Of a DNA stretch of 64,000 nt, positions 38,210 through 48,110 are shown in pieces (the first letter of the stretch is position 1; each line of letters opens with the position of its first letter). The DNA comes from an uncultured Ligilactobacillus sp. (GTDB taxonomy: Bacteria > Bacillota > Bacilli > Lactobacillales > Lactobacillaceae). The notes below the pieces were generated by a model. That model searched no databases. It was not told the origin of the DNA and saw nothing but the letters and a program-made list of their open reading frames with translations. A program made the translations under genes and the position numbers. The stretch is from NCBI GenBank assembly GCA_934215475.1, contig CAKPZY010000003.1, positions 62,001-126,000 on the forward strand. Direction: 5' to 3'.

Positions 38210-40879
38210 TTATTTTTTTGCATCAAACCATGATTTACCATGAGTGCACTCCACTTTTAGCGGTACATCCAAATCAACGGCCGAGTCCATCACCTTTTTT
38301 ACCAGTTTTTCAAAGTCCGTCAATTCACTGTGGGGGACTTCAAAGATCAGTTCATCGTGCACCTGCAGCAACATCCGTGCGTCCATCTTTTTTTTGGTCA
38401 GCTCTTTATCCATATTGATCATTGCAACTTTGATGATGTCGGCCGCACTACCCTGTATCGGGCTATTCATTGCAGTCCTTTCTGCGAAAGAACGAACATT
38501 GTAATTCTTATTTTTGATATCAGGTAAGTAACGACGCCGGTGAAAAATCGTTTCGACAAAGCCTTGCTCCCTAGCTCTTTTTACGATATTGTCCATGTAC
38601 TTTTTGACGCCTGGAAACTTTTCAAAATATGTGTCGATAAATTGCTTGGCTCGCTTACGAGAAATCCCGATATTTTGTGAAAGCCCATAATCACTAATCC
38701 CATACACGATCCCAAAATTGACAGCCTTAGCTTGCCGACGAATGTTCGGTGTAACTTCAGATTCATTTTTTAACCCAAAGATCTGCATTGCTGTGTGAGC
38801 GTGAATATCACGCCCTTTTTTGAAGGCTTCTTGCATATGTTCATCGCCCGCAATGTGAGCTAAAACACGCAATTCAATTTGAGAATAATCAGCCGAAAAT
38901 ATTTCCCAACCAGAATGGCTGGGCACAAATGCCTGTCTGATCTTTCTTCCTTCGTCCAACCTGACTGGAATATTTTGCAAATTAGGATCAACTGAAGACA
39001 ACCTTCCTGTGGCAGTCAGAGTTTGTGTGTACCGGGTATGCACCTTATGGTCTTTTTTAAAGACAACTTTCAGTAAGCCTTCGATATAGGTCGACTGCAG
39101 TTTAGATATCTGCCGGTAAATCAAAATATCGTCCACAATAGGCGACATCCCCCGTAACTTTTCCAACACGCTGACGGCCGTAGAATAGCCAGTCTTTGTT
39201 TTTTTGATCACAGGCAATTTCAACTTTTCAAATAGGATATGTCCGAGCTGCTTTGTAGAATTGATATTAAACTTTTCCCCAGCCTCATTATGGATCTTTT
39301 GTTCAACTTGACTTAAGCGCTCTTTAAATTCGCTGCGCATGTCATTTAAACGGTCGATATCGACTTTGACCCCCGCAATCTCCATCTTGGCCAGAACACG
39401 AGCTAAAGGCATCTCCATTTCTGAATATAGCGCATATTGCTTGTTATCCCTTAATTCTTCAAACAGTTTATCCTTCAAAACTGCAATGGCTGCCACTTTA
39501 TGACTGAGATGTTTGAATAACTCTGAATCATTTTCGGGAATTTTCCTTTTAGCACCCTTACCGTAAAATTGATCATCCGTCTTAACCTGATGGTAGTCAT
39601 GTTCTTCAGCGAGCTCGCCGACATCATCACTATTCTCAGTATTATTTAAGAGATAGGAGACCAATAATAGATCAAATTCGACATTTGTAAGCTTGATGCC
39701 TAAGCGATTTAAGCCAACATACATCCGTTTATAATCAAAAACATCCAAATGGTTGGTCGAACCGGTCAAAATTTTTTTGAGCGGTGCTTTTTTTAATAAT
39801 TCAACGTCTCTGCTTGCAAAATACTGTTGATCTATCTTTAAGGCAAACCCAACAAAAGGAGCACTATGATAATTTTGCCCGTCTAATGCCAAATAAAATG
39901 CAATGTCACTATCTTTTTTGGTTTTGACCTGACCCAAATTATTAGAGTTCAACGCTGTCACAGCCAGGTCGACATAATTACCTTCCTTTTTAGCCTCGCC
40001 GACCCCTAGATCACTTAAAAAGCTCTTGAAGTCTAATTCCTCATATAATAAGCGCAAAGAATTTTCATCGGCTTTTTGGCGCTTTGTATCGTCTATCTTA
40101 ATTTTCAAGGGGGCATCTCTTCTGATGGCAGCTAAGTCTTTGCTCAAAAAAGCTTCCTTTTTATCATCGATCAGATGTTCTTTCATCTTAGACTTCTTCA
40201 TGTCATCAAGGTGTTTATAAACACCTTCTACAGTGCCATACTGTTTAAGTAATTTGATTGCTGTTTTCTCACCAACTTTGGTGACGCCAGGATAATTGTC
40301 AGAGCTGTCCCCAGCAAGGCCTTTCATGTCAACGATCTGGCCCGGTTTCAGACCATATTTTTCTTTGACATGTTCTGGTGTGTACTCTTCAACTTCACTG
40401 AATCCCTTTTGAGTAACTGATACAGTGGTCTGCGCTGTTGTCAACTGGGTTAAGTCGCGATCTCCCGTCACAACAACGACTTGATAACCATCTTTTTCAC
40501 CCTTATTAGCCATAGTTCCAATAATATCATCGGCTTCATAATCAGCCAATTCATAATCCTTGATCCCATATCCAGCCAGCATTTTCCTGAGGTAAGGCAA
40601 TTGTTCGCTCAGCTCGCCAGGAGTTTTAGCCCGTCCCCCTTTGTAATCTGAATACTTTTTAGTCCTAAAAGTTGTTTTCCCAGCATCAAAAGCCACCAAA
40701 ACATTTGTAGGAGAATATTTTTTTAAAATATTATCAAGGATCCTTTTGAAAACATAGATTGCGTTGGTATGCAGACCTTCATGGTTGGTAAAGCCGCCCA
40801 CATTTGTCAACGCAAAAAATGCCCGAAATGCTACACCATTGCCATCTACTAATAAAAGTGTTTTTTCTTTTTTCGCCAT
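38210..40879 (-). CDS. polA: DNA polymerase I
   Basis: Repair and Okazaki-fragment polymerase, 889 aa. The 5' nuclease domain (1-300) has LLLVDGNGVAFRAF, YEADDIIGT and GLAGDSSDNYPGV. The polymerase core is complete: DYSQIELRVLAHIAG, RRQAKAVNFGIVYG and LLQVHDELIFEVP. The middle domain lacks proofreading acids: where E. coli has AFDTET this protein has AFYLAL, so 3'-5' exonuclease activity is not expected, as in Bacillus PolA. ATG 40879 follows GAGGAGAAAAA. Confidence 0.97.
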   Translation of the reverse strand: MAKKEKTLLLVDGNGVAFRAFFALTNVGGFTNHEGLHTNAIYVFKRILDNILKKYSPTNVLVAFDAGKTTFRTKKYSDYKGGRAKTPGELSEQLPYLRKMLAGYGIKDYELADYEADDIIGTMANKGEKDGYQVVVVTGDRDLTQLTTAQTTVSVTQKGFSEVEEYTPEHVKEKYGLKPGQIVDMKGLAGDSSDNYPGVTKVGEKTAIKLLKQYGTVEGVYKHLDDMKKSKMKEHLIDDKKEAFLSKDLAAIRRDAPLKIKIDDTKRQKADENSLRLLYEELDFKSFLSDLGVGEAKKEGNYVDLAVTALNSNNLGQVKTKKDSDIAFYLALDGQNYHSAPFVGFALKIDQQYFASRDVELLKKAPLKKILTGSTNHLDVFDYKRMYVGLNRLGIKLTNVEFDLLLVSYLLNNTENSDDVGELAEEHDYHQVKTDDQFYGKGAKRKIPENDSELFKHLSHKVAAIAVLKDKLFEELRDNKQYALYSEMEMPLARVLAKMEIAGVKVDIDRLNDMRSEFKERLSQVEQKIHNEAGEKFNINSTKQLGHILFEKLKLPVIKKTKTGYSTAVSVLEKLRGMSPIVDDILIYRQISKLQSTYIEGLLKVVFKKDHKVHTRYTQTLTATGRLSSVDPNLQNIPVRLDEGRKIRQAFVPSHSGWEIFSADYSQIELRVLAHIAGDEHMQEAFKKGRDIHAHTAMQIFGLKNESEVTPNIRRQAKAVNFGIVYGISDYGLSQNIGISRKRAKQFIDTYFEKFPGVKKYMDNIVKRAREQGFVETIFHRRRYLPDIKNKNYNVRSFAERTAMNSPIQGSAADIIKVAMINMDKELTKKKMDARMLLQVHDELIFEVPHSELTDFEKLVKKVMDSAVDLDVPLKVECTHGKSWFDAKK

Positions 40880-41142
40880 TTTTTTCTCCTCAAAATAATT
40901 TTATTGATTCTATTTTACCAAAAATAGTGTGGCTTTTCGAAATAGAGCAGTTAAAATTTCTGGTCGTATTGATACAAAATTTACTTAGCATAGAACTCGC
41001 CCATTATTCAGACTTGGCTTACGGAGCGCTTAAAAATTGACCACTCGCCAAAAGCAGCTCCAAACTAAGTTACCGTGCCTGTTGACCGCAATATCTTCCC
41101 ATTGCCCTTAAATCAAGGTGAAAAATTTCAACTTAACTAAAA
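40880..41142. other. polA upstream region, no gene seen
   Basis: This interval holds only a possible weak polA promoter on the minus strand (TTCGAA at 40936-40941, 18 bases, TAAAAT at 40912-40917). I see no ORF with a ribosome-binding site and no further structure. Confidence 0.4.
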
Positions 41143-41170
41143 AAGGTGTGGGCTAATTTGCCGCACACCA
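41140..41170 (-). terminator. Terminator of the Bax-inhibitor gene
   Basis: GGTGTG-C-GGC pairs with GCC-CACACC (41145-41169), followed on the minus strand by six T. It lies 20 bases after the stop codon. Confidence 0.8.
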
Positions 41171-41190
41171 GTTAATACATATTCGCTAGT

Positions 41191-41895
41191 TTAACGTTTG
41201 CTGCCACCGCCTGAGAAAATTGAAAGCAGCTGCAAGAACAAGTTAATAAAGTCGAGATAAAGTTGTAAAGCCCCAGAAACTGCCAGAGAAGTGGAATTTA
41301 CTTGATCACCATATTGCAAATACATCGCTTTAAAAGTTTGTGTATCCCACGCGGTCAAAATCGTGAAAATAACGACCCCAGCAAAGGAAAAGACATAACT
41401 GATCAACGGACTTTGCAAGAACATATTGATGAACATGACGATAAACAACGCGATCAAGGCAGCGAAAGCCTGCCGGCCAATGCCTGAAAGGTCTTTTTTA
41501 GTAGTAGCTCCAAAAATCGATAAGACAATAAAATCAGCTGATGCAGCTACAAACGCCATTGTTACCTGCGCAATAGCAAACACCATCAAGACCGAACTTA
41601 AAAACAAGCCCTCGATCCCTGCAAAAACAAACAATATTGTTATGCTAGATGCCGCGGAACGGTTAGGTTTGAAGGAAACGGCAAAAACCATCGCAATTTG
41701 GAAGACAAATAAAAAAAGAAAGGCAAAACCATGACCAAATAAATTCATTACTTGTGCCTGGAAGACAGTCGAACACAAATAAGCGATCAAGGCTGAAAAA
41801 GCAACGGCCCCTGCCATAAAGCCGTACATTTTACTAAAAAACCGGTTTAATCCGCTTTCATTAGCATTCGTATAGATTTGATTAGAATTATTCAT
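41191..41895 (-). CDS. Bax inhibitor-1/YccA family membrane protein
   Basis: A 234-aa protein with seven membrane segments of the BI-1 (TMBIM) family, whose Bacillus member YetJ is a pH-sensitive calcium leak channel. The family features are a short cytoplasmic N-terminus, FFSKMYGFMAGAVAFSALIAY, the central FAGIEGLFLSS, and the late conserved acids in ILTAWDTQTF and LQLYLDFINLFLQLL. It ends in SGGGSKR. ATG 41895 (MNNSN) follows GAGAGGATGAG. Monocistronic, with its own promoter and terminator. The actual ion is not shown. Confidence 0.9.
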   Translation of the reverse strand: MNNSNQIYTNANESGLNRFFSKMYGFMAGAVAFSALIAYLCSTVFQAQVMNLFGHGFAFLFLFVFQIAMVFAVSFKPNRSAASSITILFVFAGIEGLFLSSVLMVFAIAQVTMAFVAASADFIVLSIFGATTKKDLSGIGRQAFAALIALFIVMFINMFLQSPLISYVFSFAGVVIFTILTAWDTQTFKAMYLQYGDQVNSTSLAVSGALQLYLDFINLFLQLLSIFSGGGSKR

Positions 41896-41967
41896 CTGCT
41901 CATCCTCTCTCAAACTTTCATATAATTCAATTTTTACTTTTAAATTTAAAGTAACATCAATGATTTA

Positions 41968-41996
41968 ATGATACCATAGCCCGTTATGCTAGACAA
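41968..41996 (-). promoter_or_regulatory. Promoter of the Bax-inhibitor gene
   Basis: On the minus strand, TTGTCT (41991-41996), 17 bases, TATCAT (41968-41973), about 70 bases upstream of the start. Confidence 0.6.
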
Positions 41997-42120
41997 TTTT
42001 TAAATGGTTCTAAAGAAAAATTTATACTTTTCCCAACCTTCACTTGTCAAGAGACAAACTGAATAGAACTATCCAGGCCTAAATTGTATAATGACGTCTC
42101 CGTGCTCACAGAGAACACTA

Positions 42121-42149
42121 GCAAAAAAGACCAACATTCGTCAGTCTTT
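42121..42149 (-). terminator. Terminator of murC
   Basis: AAAGACTGAC pairs with GTTGGTCTTT around a 4-base loop (42126-42135 with 42140-42149), followed on the minus strand by T residues, 20 bases after the murC stop. Confidence 0.8.
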
Positions 42150-42169
42150 TAGTCACTTTATCTAAAAAA

Positions 42170-43501
42170 TCAATTCTTGCGTAATTTCACCTCGCTGAGT
42201 AACCGTTCATAACTTAATTCGTATTTTTGAATATCACCGGCACCCATGAACACAACTACATCATCATGAAAATCTAAGAGTGGAGACATGTTGTCAACAG
42301 TTAAAATATCTCCACCTTTCTTGATCTTTTCGCCAAGATCAGCGGAAGAAACATTTCCGCTCTTCTCGCGGATCGAGCTGAAGATCTCCGTTAAATACAC
42401 TTTATCAGCCAAATTTAAACTTTCGGCAAATTCATCCATTAATGCTATCGTGCGGCTGAAGGTATGCGGTTGGAATACAGCGATGATCTCTTTATTAGGG
42501 TACTGCTGCCTAGCCGCATCAATAGTAGCTTTGATCTCATGCGGATGATGGGCATAGTCATCAATGATGATCATGTCCTCAACTTTTTTTTCAGTAAAAC
42601 GCCGCTTCACACCTGCAAATGTCAGCAGATGCTTTTGAACCTCTTTTTGTTCCAAGTCTTCAATATAAGTGACTGCTATAACTGCCAAACTATTCAGAAT
42701 ATTATGCTCACCAAACATATGGGTCTCATATTTATCCAAAAATTTTCCATGAAAATAAACATCAAATGATGAGCCGCGAGTTGAACGCTTGATGTTCTTA
42801 GCCTGAAAGTCATTATTATCTTCGGCCCCATAATAATAAACTGGGAGATCAGATTTCAGCTGACGCAAGTTAGCATCCCCGCCCCAGGCAAAGATCCCCT
42901 TTTTAGTTTGGTCGGCCAGTGTCTGAAAAGCTGCACATACATCATCGATACCCGTAAAATAATCCGGATGATCAAAATCAATATTAGTCATGATGGTATA
43001 GTCTGGGTGATAAGCGACAAAATGTCGACGATACTCGTCGGCTTCAAACACAAAGAAACGTGCGTTAGGAGTGCCCTTACCTGTACCATCCCCAATTAAA
43101 TAACTGGTAGGAGCAACACTGCCTAAAACATGCGCCAGCAAACCTGTCGTACTTGTTTTACCGTGAGCACCAGCGATCCCAATACTGGTTGTTTCGGTTA
43201 CGAGCATTTCAACCAGCTGGGGGTAGGTCAATATCTTTAAGCCCATTTCCTTAGCCCGAGCGATTTCTTCTTGCGTATCATCAAAAGCATTGCCCGCCAC
43301 AATGGTCATACCAGGCTTGATGTTGTCTTTGTCAAAAGAAAGGATCTTGACCCCTTCTTGTTCCAATCCTCGTTGTGTAAATGTATATTTATCAATGTCT
43401 GAGCCAATTACCTGGCAACCCTTGTCGTGCAAGATCAATGCCAGGGCACTCATACCCGTTCCCTTAATACCAACGAAAAAATAGGTAGTATTCATATTCA
43501 T
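42170..43501 (-). CDS. murC: UDP-N-acetylmuramate--L-alanine ligase
   Basis: Adds L-alanine to UDP-MurNAc, the first step of the peptidoglycan stem peptide. The N-terminal nucleotide-binding [17 protein letters not shown] loop [12 protein letters not shown] (about residue 109), and later [20 protein letters not shown] and [10 protein letters not shown] are all canonical. 443 aa. ATG 43501 follows AGAGGATATTTGTA. It lies 92 bases after sftA and ends that gene series. Confidence 0.97.
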   Translation of the reverse strand: MNMNTTYFFVGIKGTGMSALALILHDKGCQVIGSDIDKYTFTQRGLEQEGVKILSFDKDNIKPGMTIVAGNAFDDTQEEIARAKEMGLKILTYPQLVEMLVTETTSIGIAGAHGKTSTTGLLAHVLGSVAPTSYLIGDGTGKGTPNARFFVFEADEYRRHFVAYHPDYTIMTNIDFDHPDYFTGIDDVCAAFQTLADQTKKGIFAWGGDANLRQLKSDLPVYYYGAEDNNDFQAKNIKRSTRGSSFDVYFHGKFLDKYETHMFGEHNILNSLAVIAVTYIEDLEQKEVQKHLLTFAGVKRRFTEKKVEDMIIIDDYAHHPHEIKATIDAARQQYPNKEIIAVFQPHTFSRTIALMDEFAESLNLADKVYLTEIFSSIREKSGNVSSADLGEKIKKGGDILTVDNMSPLLDFHDDVVVFMGAGDIQKYELSYERLLSEVKLRKN

Positions 43502-43593
43502 TACAAATATCCTCTTTTCTGATTTCCACTGCTAACAGTCTACCATATTCATTCGAAATTGTGTTTAAAATTTCAGAAAGTGACTGCTCACGC

Positions 43594-46011
43594 TTATCTC
43601 AGTTTAGCCAATCTTTCGGGTGTTAAAAAAACATCCCGTGGTTTAGATCCCTTAGCTTTTGAAATATATTGATTTGCTTCCAGGGATTCTACAATGCTGG
43701 CTGCACGATTATACCCGATAGCAAAAACACGCTGTAATTTTGAAGTCGATACTGTATCTTCATTTACGATATAGCGTAAAACCTCGGGCAGTATTTCATC
43801 CTCATTTTCTGCCTCGACTTCCTTTTCTTTAAGCCCGTCTGGATCAAATGCATACTGCGGTTTGCCTTGCATCCGCACGAAATCAGTAATGCGATCAACT
43901 TCTTTATCGATAAACGTCCCTTGTAAACGCAAAGGCTGACTAGCTCCATTTCCTAAGTACAGCATGTCACCTTTTCCTAGCAGCCTTTCCGCACCAGCAG
44001 AATCCAAAATCGTCCGTGAATCTACCTGACTGGCAACCATGAAGGCGACGCGAGTAGGAATATTGTTTTTGATCGTTCCCGTCACAACGTCCACACTTGG
44101 ACGCTGAGTAGCGATCAATAAGTGTATTCCAGCTGCCCTGGCTTTGGCGGTTATACGTGCGATATAATCCTGTACATCTGAAGCTGCAACCATCATTAAG
44201 TCCGCTAATTCATCGATCACGATCACAATATATGGCATTTTTAGGCCAAAATCACCCGCAGCGGAGGCTTTTTCATTGAAACTATCAATATTGCGGGCGC
44301 CGCTGGCAGCTAATCTTTCATACCGCTGATCCATTTCCTTGACGACCCATTTCAGCGTTGCCGCGGCCGATTTAGGATCTGATATGACCGGCGCTAATAA
44401 ATGCGGTACATCCTGATATGGTGCCATTTCCACAGCCTTCGGATCGATCAAGATCAGCTTGACTTCGGAAGGCTTGGCTTTGAATAATAAGGAAACGAGC
44501 AAACTGTTAATGAAGACGGATTTGCCTGACCCAGTTGCTCCAGCGATCAAACCATGCGGCATCTTTTTAAGATTTGTGATTTGTGGACGTCCAAACAAGT
44601 CCACTCCTAAAGCCACCGTTAATGGTGAACGAGCTGTTTGGAATGCATTAGATTGTAAAACTTCCCGCAACATAACAGGACGAGACGTTTTGTTTGGAAT
44701 CTCGACTCCAATGCTGCTTTTACCAGGAATCGGGGCCTCGATCCTAATATCTTTTGCAGCCAGTGCAAGCTTCAGATCATCAGTCAAGTTGGTAACTTTA
44801 TTGACTTTGACACCGCGCCCTAAAGTGATCTCAAATTGGGTGACAGTTGGGCCAATCGTCCAGTCTTTGACGGTTCCATCTACATGAAAAGCCTGCAGAG
44901 TTTCGTTGAGAACATCTGCTTCTGATAGGACCCAGTCCTCTAATTGCGGGTCATCTTGAACGATTGGCTCTGATAAAAGGGTCAAGTCAGGAAAATGGTA
45001 ATTTTGGCCGCTATTTTGACTGTCGTCATTTAACGTTTCGGATTCTTTGTTAGTGCGGTTTGGATCCTTAAACAATGACAAGTTTCGCTGGTCGTTGTGT
45101 TCAAAATTTAAAATATCAGCGAACGAGCGGTTCAACGCTCGCCCCTTTCCCAGATGGTTCCCAGGTCGACCTTTGTTTTCTAATTTTGAATTGAACTTTC
45201 TGCCTGGATTTTGAGCGTCTGCTTTAATCTCAGCCCGGTCATCTGTTCCAGACACCTCAGAAGCGAAATGCTCCCGTGTCCGGTTAGTGCCTGTCAGACC
45301 CTGTTTCTTTGATTGAGGCTCAGCTATTGTCGAATCAATTTCGCTAATTTTTTGAGGATCGTCTTTATCACCGCGGTTGTGCGACGACTCATCAGTCGGT
45401 AAGATTTTTTTACCTACTAGCTGCTTATGTGTATCTCCCAAACCACTGAGATCTGAGAAATCATCTTTACTACTGGTAACCTCTTGGGCGCATTCATTAT
45501 TCGAAAAGCTGGTATAGCTTCTAGTTTCAGTTTCATGAGATGGAAAAAAAGTTTCTGTTGGCAATAAAGAGTCGGCTCTCTCTAAAACATCGCTAACCTT
45601 TCCGGATTGAACTGCGCTTATCGTTTGGTTCTTCTCGGCATACTGATCACTCTGTGCGCCTTTTGATAAATCGATCTCGGTCAGCCCATCATCTAGATCA
45701 CCGCCAAATAAATAATAAGTATCAGCCTCTTTGTGCAATTCCTGGCACAAACGAACATAAGTAAAATGATCCTGTTTTCTTTTAGCCTGTCCCCAGTTCA
45801 AAACAGAGGGAGGTATATAAGATGGGCGAAAAGGACGAGAACTAAATGGAATTTTTGGCCCACTAAAGTTCTTGTGTTTGCCCCCTTTTTGAGCATAACC
45901 GCTGCTATGAAGACTAGAACTTTTTTTCTTATTAACTTTTTTAGGTGAGACCTTGTTACTTTTTTTTAGTTTCTGGATCCTATAAAAAGCTGGCCCATCA
46001 TAATGTTCCAT
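43594..46011 (-). CDS. sftA: SftA-type DNA translocase (soluble FtsK/SpoIIIE family)
   Basis: An 805-aa FtsK-like motor that clears chromosomal DNA from the closing septum. The first 370 residues are polar, probably disordered, with no membrane helix. That separates it from membrane-bound FtsK/SpoIIIE and matches Bacillus SftA (YtpS). The motor has Walker A GATGSGKSVFI (about residue 494), Walker B YIVIVIDELADLM and IATQRPSVDVVTG. A gamma winged-helix domain closes the protein (VSTSKLQRVFAIGYNRAA). Neighbours ytpR and ytpP are those of Bacillus ytpS. Weak Shine-Dalgarno (GGGATG). Confidence 0.9.
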   Translation of the reverse strand: MEHYDGPAFYRIQKLKKSNKVSPKKVNKKKSSSLHSSGYAQKGGKHKNFSGPKIPFSSRPFRPSYIPPSVLNWGQAKRKQDHFTYVRLCQELHKEADTYYLFGGDLDDGLTEIDLSKGAQSDQYAEKNQTISAVQSGKVSDVLERADSLLPTETFFPSHETETRSYTSFSNNECAQEVTSSKDDFSDLSGLGDTHKQLVGKKILPTDESSHNRGDKDDPQKISEIDSTIAEPQSKKQGLTGTNRTREHFASEVSGTDDRAEIKADAQNPGRKFNSKLENKGRPGNHLGKGRALNRSFADILNFEHNDQRNLSLFKDPNRTNKESETLNDDSQNSGQNYHFPDLTLLSEPIVQDDPQLEDWVLSEADVLNETLQAFHVDGTVKDWTIGPTVTQFEITLGRGVKVNKVTNLTDDLKLALAAKDIRIEAPIPGKSSIGVEIPNKTSRPVMLREVLQSNAFQTARSPLTVALGVDLFGRPQITNLKKMPHGLIAGATGSGKSVFINSLLVSLLFKAKPSEVKLILIDPKAVEMAPYQDVPHLLAPVISDPKSAAATLKWVVKEMDQRYERLAASGARNIDSFNEKASAAGDFGLKMPYIVIVIDELADLMMVAASDVQDYIARITAKARAAGIHLLIATQRPSVDVVTGTIKNNIPTRVAFMVASQVDSRTILDSAGAERLLGKGDMLYLGNGASQPLRLQGTFIDKEVDRITDFVRMQGKPQYAFDPDGLKEKEVEAENEDEILPEVLRYIVNEDTVSTSKLQRVFAIGYNRAASIVESLEANQYISKAKGSKPRDVFLTPERLAKLR

Positions 46012-46032
46012 AAGATTATCATCCCATCAATA

Positions 46033-46074
46033 AAAATCGGGTAGAGCATGCTTAAACTCCACGCCTGCTACCCG
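46033..46074 (-). terminator. Terminator between ytpR and sftA
   Basis: CGGGTAG pairs with CTACCCG (46038-46044 with 46068-46074), with partial pairing inside. ATTTTTATT follows on the minus strand. The structure ends only about 20 bases before the sftA ATG. Confidence 0.7.
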
Positions 46075-46088
46075 GTAAACAAAAATTT

Positions 46089-46733
46089 CTATTCTGCAGC
46101 AAGCAAACATGCCGCTTGGCCAAAGTCAAAAGGCTCCCCAATTTTATACTGTGCAGCCGGCAATTCCAGGATCCCCCGCTTTTTAGGAGCGTTAGACAGC
46201 CCAAGCTCACGCGCGGAACAAACCATCCCAAAACTATCTTGCCCTCTTAATTTACCCGGCCAAATAAGAGCACCATTAGGCATCATTGCGCCAACCTTGG
46301 CTATGACAACTGTTTGCCCTGCAGCAATATTCGGTGCCCCACACACTATTTGCAACTGCTTGTTTTCATCAATCGCAACTTGTAAAATGTGCAAGTGATC
46401 AGAATCAGGATGTTTCTGCATTTCTTTAACGTAACCAACAACAAAACGCGGCTCTTCATCTAAAACTAAATCTTTTGTAAATCCTGCCGAATCCAGCCAG
46501 TTGTTCAGAAGCGATACTTCCTTTTGACTTAGCCTGATCTGTCCGTTTTTTTCTTGTAAATCAATATACTTTGAGGCATTAAAAAAATTGTAGCCTAAAG
46601 TTTCATTATTCTCCTGGTTGTAGATACGCACAATACCATCTTTTTTTTGGAACGCTTGCTTAGGAGCGTCTTGGCGTAAGACAACCAGCAAAACGTCACC
46701 TGTTTGAGCAAAATTGTAGCTTGCGATCAACAT
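46089..46733 (-). CDS. ytpR: YtpR-like tRNA-binding domain protein
   Basis: A 214-aa protein with an N-terminal DUF4479-like region and a C-terminal EMAP/OB-fold tRNA-binding domain, as found at the N-terminus of PheT. It shows VGYVKEMQKHPDSDHLHILQV, then IVCGAPNIAAGQTVVIAKVGA and GMVCSARELGL. The cellular role is undefined. It lies between ytpP and sftA, the Bacillus ytpP-ytpQ-ytpR-ytpS order without ytpQ. Confidence 0.9.
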   Translation of the reverse strand: MLIASYNFAQTGDVLLVVLRQDAPKQAFQKKDGIVRIYNQENNETLGYNFFNASKYIDLQEKNGQIRLSQKEVSLLNNWLDSAGFTKDLVLDEEPRFVVGYVKEMQKHPDSDHLHILQVAIDENKQLQIVCGAPNIAAGQTVVIAKVGAMMPNGALIWPGKLRGQDSFGMVCSARELGLSNAPKKRGILELPAAQYKIGEPFDFGQAACLLAAE

Positions 46734-46764
46734 ATGTTAAACTCTATCTCCCTTGTCCGATAAT

Positions 46765-47085
46765 TTAATTTGCAGCAACCAAGAAGTTTTCTACTTCTTT
46801 TTTTGTTTTTCGATCTTTATTAACAAAACGATCGATCTCTTGACCTTGTTTATAAACAATAAAACTTGGGATGCCCATTACCATCAATTCTTGACACAAA
46901 TCTATATTTTCATCGCGATCAATTTGGATGAACGTATAATCAGAAAATTCTTTTTCGATCTCTGGCATTGCTGGTTTGATAAAACGGCAATCAGGGCACC
47001 AATCAGCAGTAAAAAACAAAACATAATTACCCTGTGATAATTTTTCTTCTAATTCGTTTTTATTCATTTTGGGTAACATTTTCAT
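46765..47085 (-). CDS. ytpP: Thioredoxin-family protein YtpP
   Basis: A 106-aa thioredoxin fold with active site ADWCPDCRFIKP (CPDC in place of the usual CGPC, near residues 30-33) and the cis-proline in MGIPSFIVY. CPDC implies a different redox potential from housekeeping thioredoxin. The YtpP group has been tied to bacillithiol redox in Bacillus; this is not established for lactic acid bacteria. ATG 47085 follows TAGGAGGGCTTTATT. Confidence 0.9.
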   Translation of the reverse strand: MKMLPKMNKNELEEKLSQGNYVLFFTADWCPDCRFIKPAMPEIEKEFSDYTFIQIDRDENIDLCQELMVMGIPSFIVYKQGQEIDRFVNKDRKTKKEVENFLVAAN

Positions 47086-47257
47086 AATAAAGCCCTCCTA
47101 AAAATAACAGGATAAAGTGAGCAGGAAAACATCTGCCCAACTGTTCTGTTAAAATACATATTACACCGATTATAGTATATTTAACTTAAATTTCATATGG
47201 TAATGTTTCCTACAACCTAAATTCTTTAACCACCGCACTTTAATTCAAATATTTCAG

Positions 47258-47911
47258 CTACGGTCGATCATTTTTGGAATTAAAATGTGCAGTCAACTTA
47301 TAGATTGGCTGTCCTTTTTGGCTGAATTTATCCTCATATTCGGTCATAACGTTATCTTCTGAAGAAGAATGCAGGTCCAACCAGACTTGATCAAAAACCA
47401 TACCAAAATTATTCATTGAGACCAGAGAATATTCAAATAAACCGCGATTATCAGTTTTAAATTCTAAACTTCCATTATTTTGCAAGACTTGTTGGTACTG
47501 CGCCAAGAAAGTTTCGTATGTCAAGCGCCTTTTGGCATGCCGTTTTTTTGGCCAAGGATCAGAAAAATTCAAGTAGATACCAGCAACTTCATCTGGAGTG
47601 AACATCTCTGTTAAATCATCCCCATCACCGCAGACCAACTGAAGATTGGGAAGTTTCAGGGCTAATTGCTTTTTTAAAGCGATCCCAGCTGCTGTCGTCT
47701 GAATTTCGATACCAATAAAGTTTTTATCCGGGTAACGGGTAGCCATTTCGGTGATAAAACGCCCTTTCCCCATCCCAATTTCAATAAATAATGGTTGGGT
47801 CACGGCAAATCTTTGCCCCCACTGTCCTCTCAATCTTTGCGGTTCGGTAACAACGTATTGAGGGTTTGCCTGAATCAATGGCAAGGCCCAAGGTTTATTT
47901 TTTAATCTCAT
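47258..47911 (-). CDS. trmB: tRNA (guanine-N7-)-methyltransferase TrmB
   Basis: Methylates G46 in the tRNA variable loop. Motifs: [16 protein letters not shown] (SAM binding), [34 protein letters not shown] and the late [13 protein letters not shown]. 217 aa. ATG 47911 (MRLKNKPWA) sits 5 bases after GGAGG. It follows ytmP across a terminator, as in Bacillus ytmP-trmB. Confidence 0.97.
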   Translation of the reverse strand: MRLKNKPWALPLIQANPQYVVTEPQRLRGQWGQRFAVTQPLFIEIGMGKGRFITEMATRYPDKNFIGIEIQTTAAGIALKKQLALKLPNLQLVCGDGDDLTEMFTPDEVAGIYLNFSDPWPKKRHAKRRLTYETFLAQYQQVLQNNGSLEFKTDNRGLFEYSLVSMNNFGMVFDQVWLDLHSSSEDNVMTEYEDKFSQKGQPIYKLTAHFNSKNDRP

Positions 47912-48001
47912 TTTATCCTCCACATCAAATGCTTGCTTCTGATAACTATTGCGAGCATAGACATTTCCGTCAATATCTAAGTAACTTTATTATTATAACG
48001 C

Positions 48002-48037
48002 AAAAAGCCCCCCAAGGATAATTCTCCATAAGGGGCC
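48002..48037 (-). terminator. Terminator downstream of ytmP
   Basis: GGCCCCTTATGG pairs imperfectly with a CCTTGGGGGGC arm (48006-48036), followed on the minus strand by TTTTT. Confidence 0.75.
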
Positions 48038-48110
48038 TTCGTTATTTTAAGCTTAATTAAGGGGTCAGACGAGTAATCCAGCAAAAGGTTGCCGACTACT
48101 CTTAATCAAG

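Noticed and set aside
38218-38766. Overlapping frames on both strands at the polA 3' end
   Set aside because: polA coding is unambiguous here (polymerase motifs), and the alternatives have no start signals.
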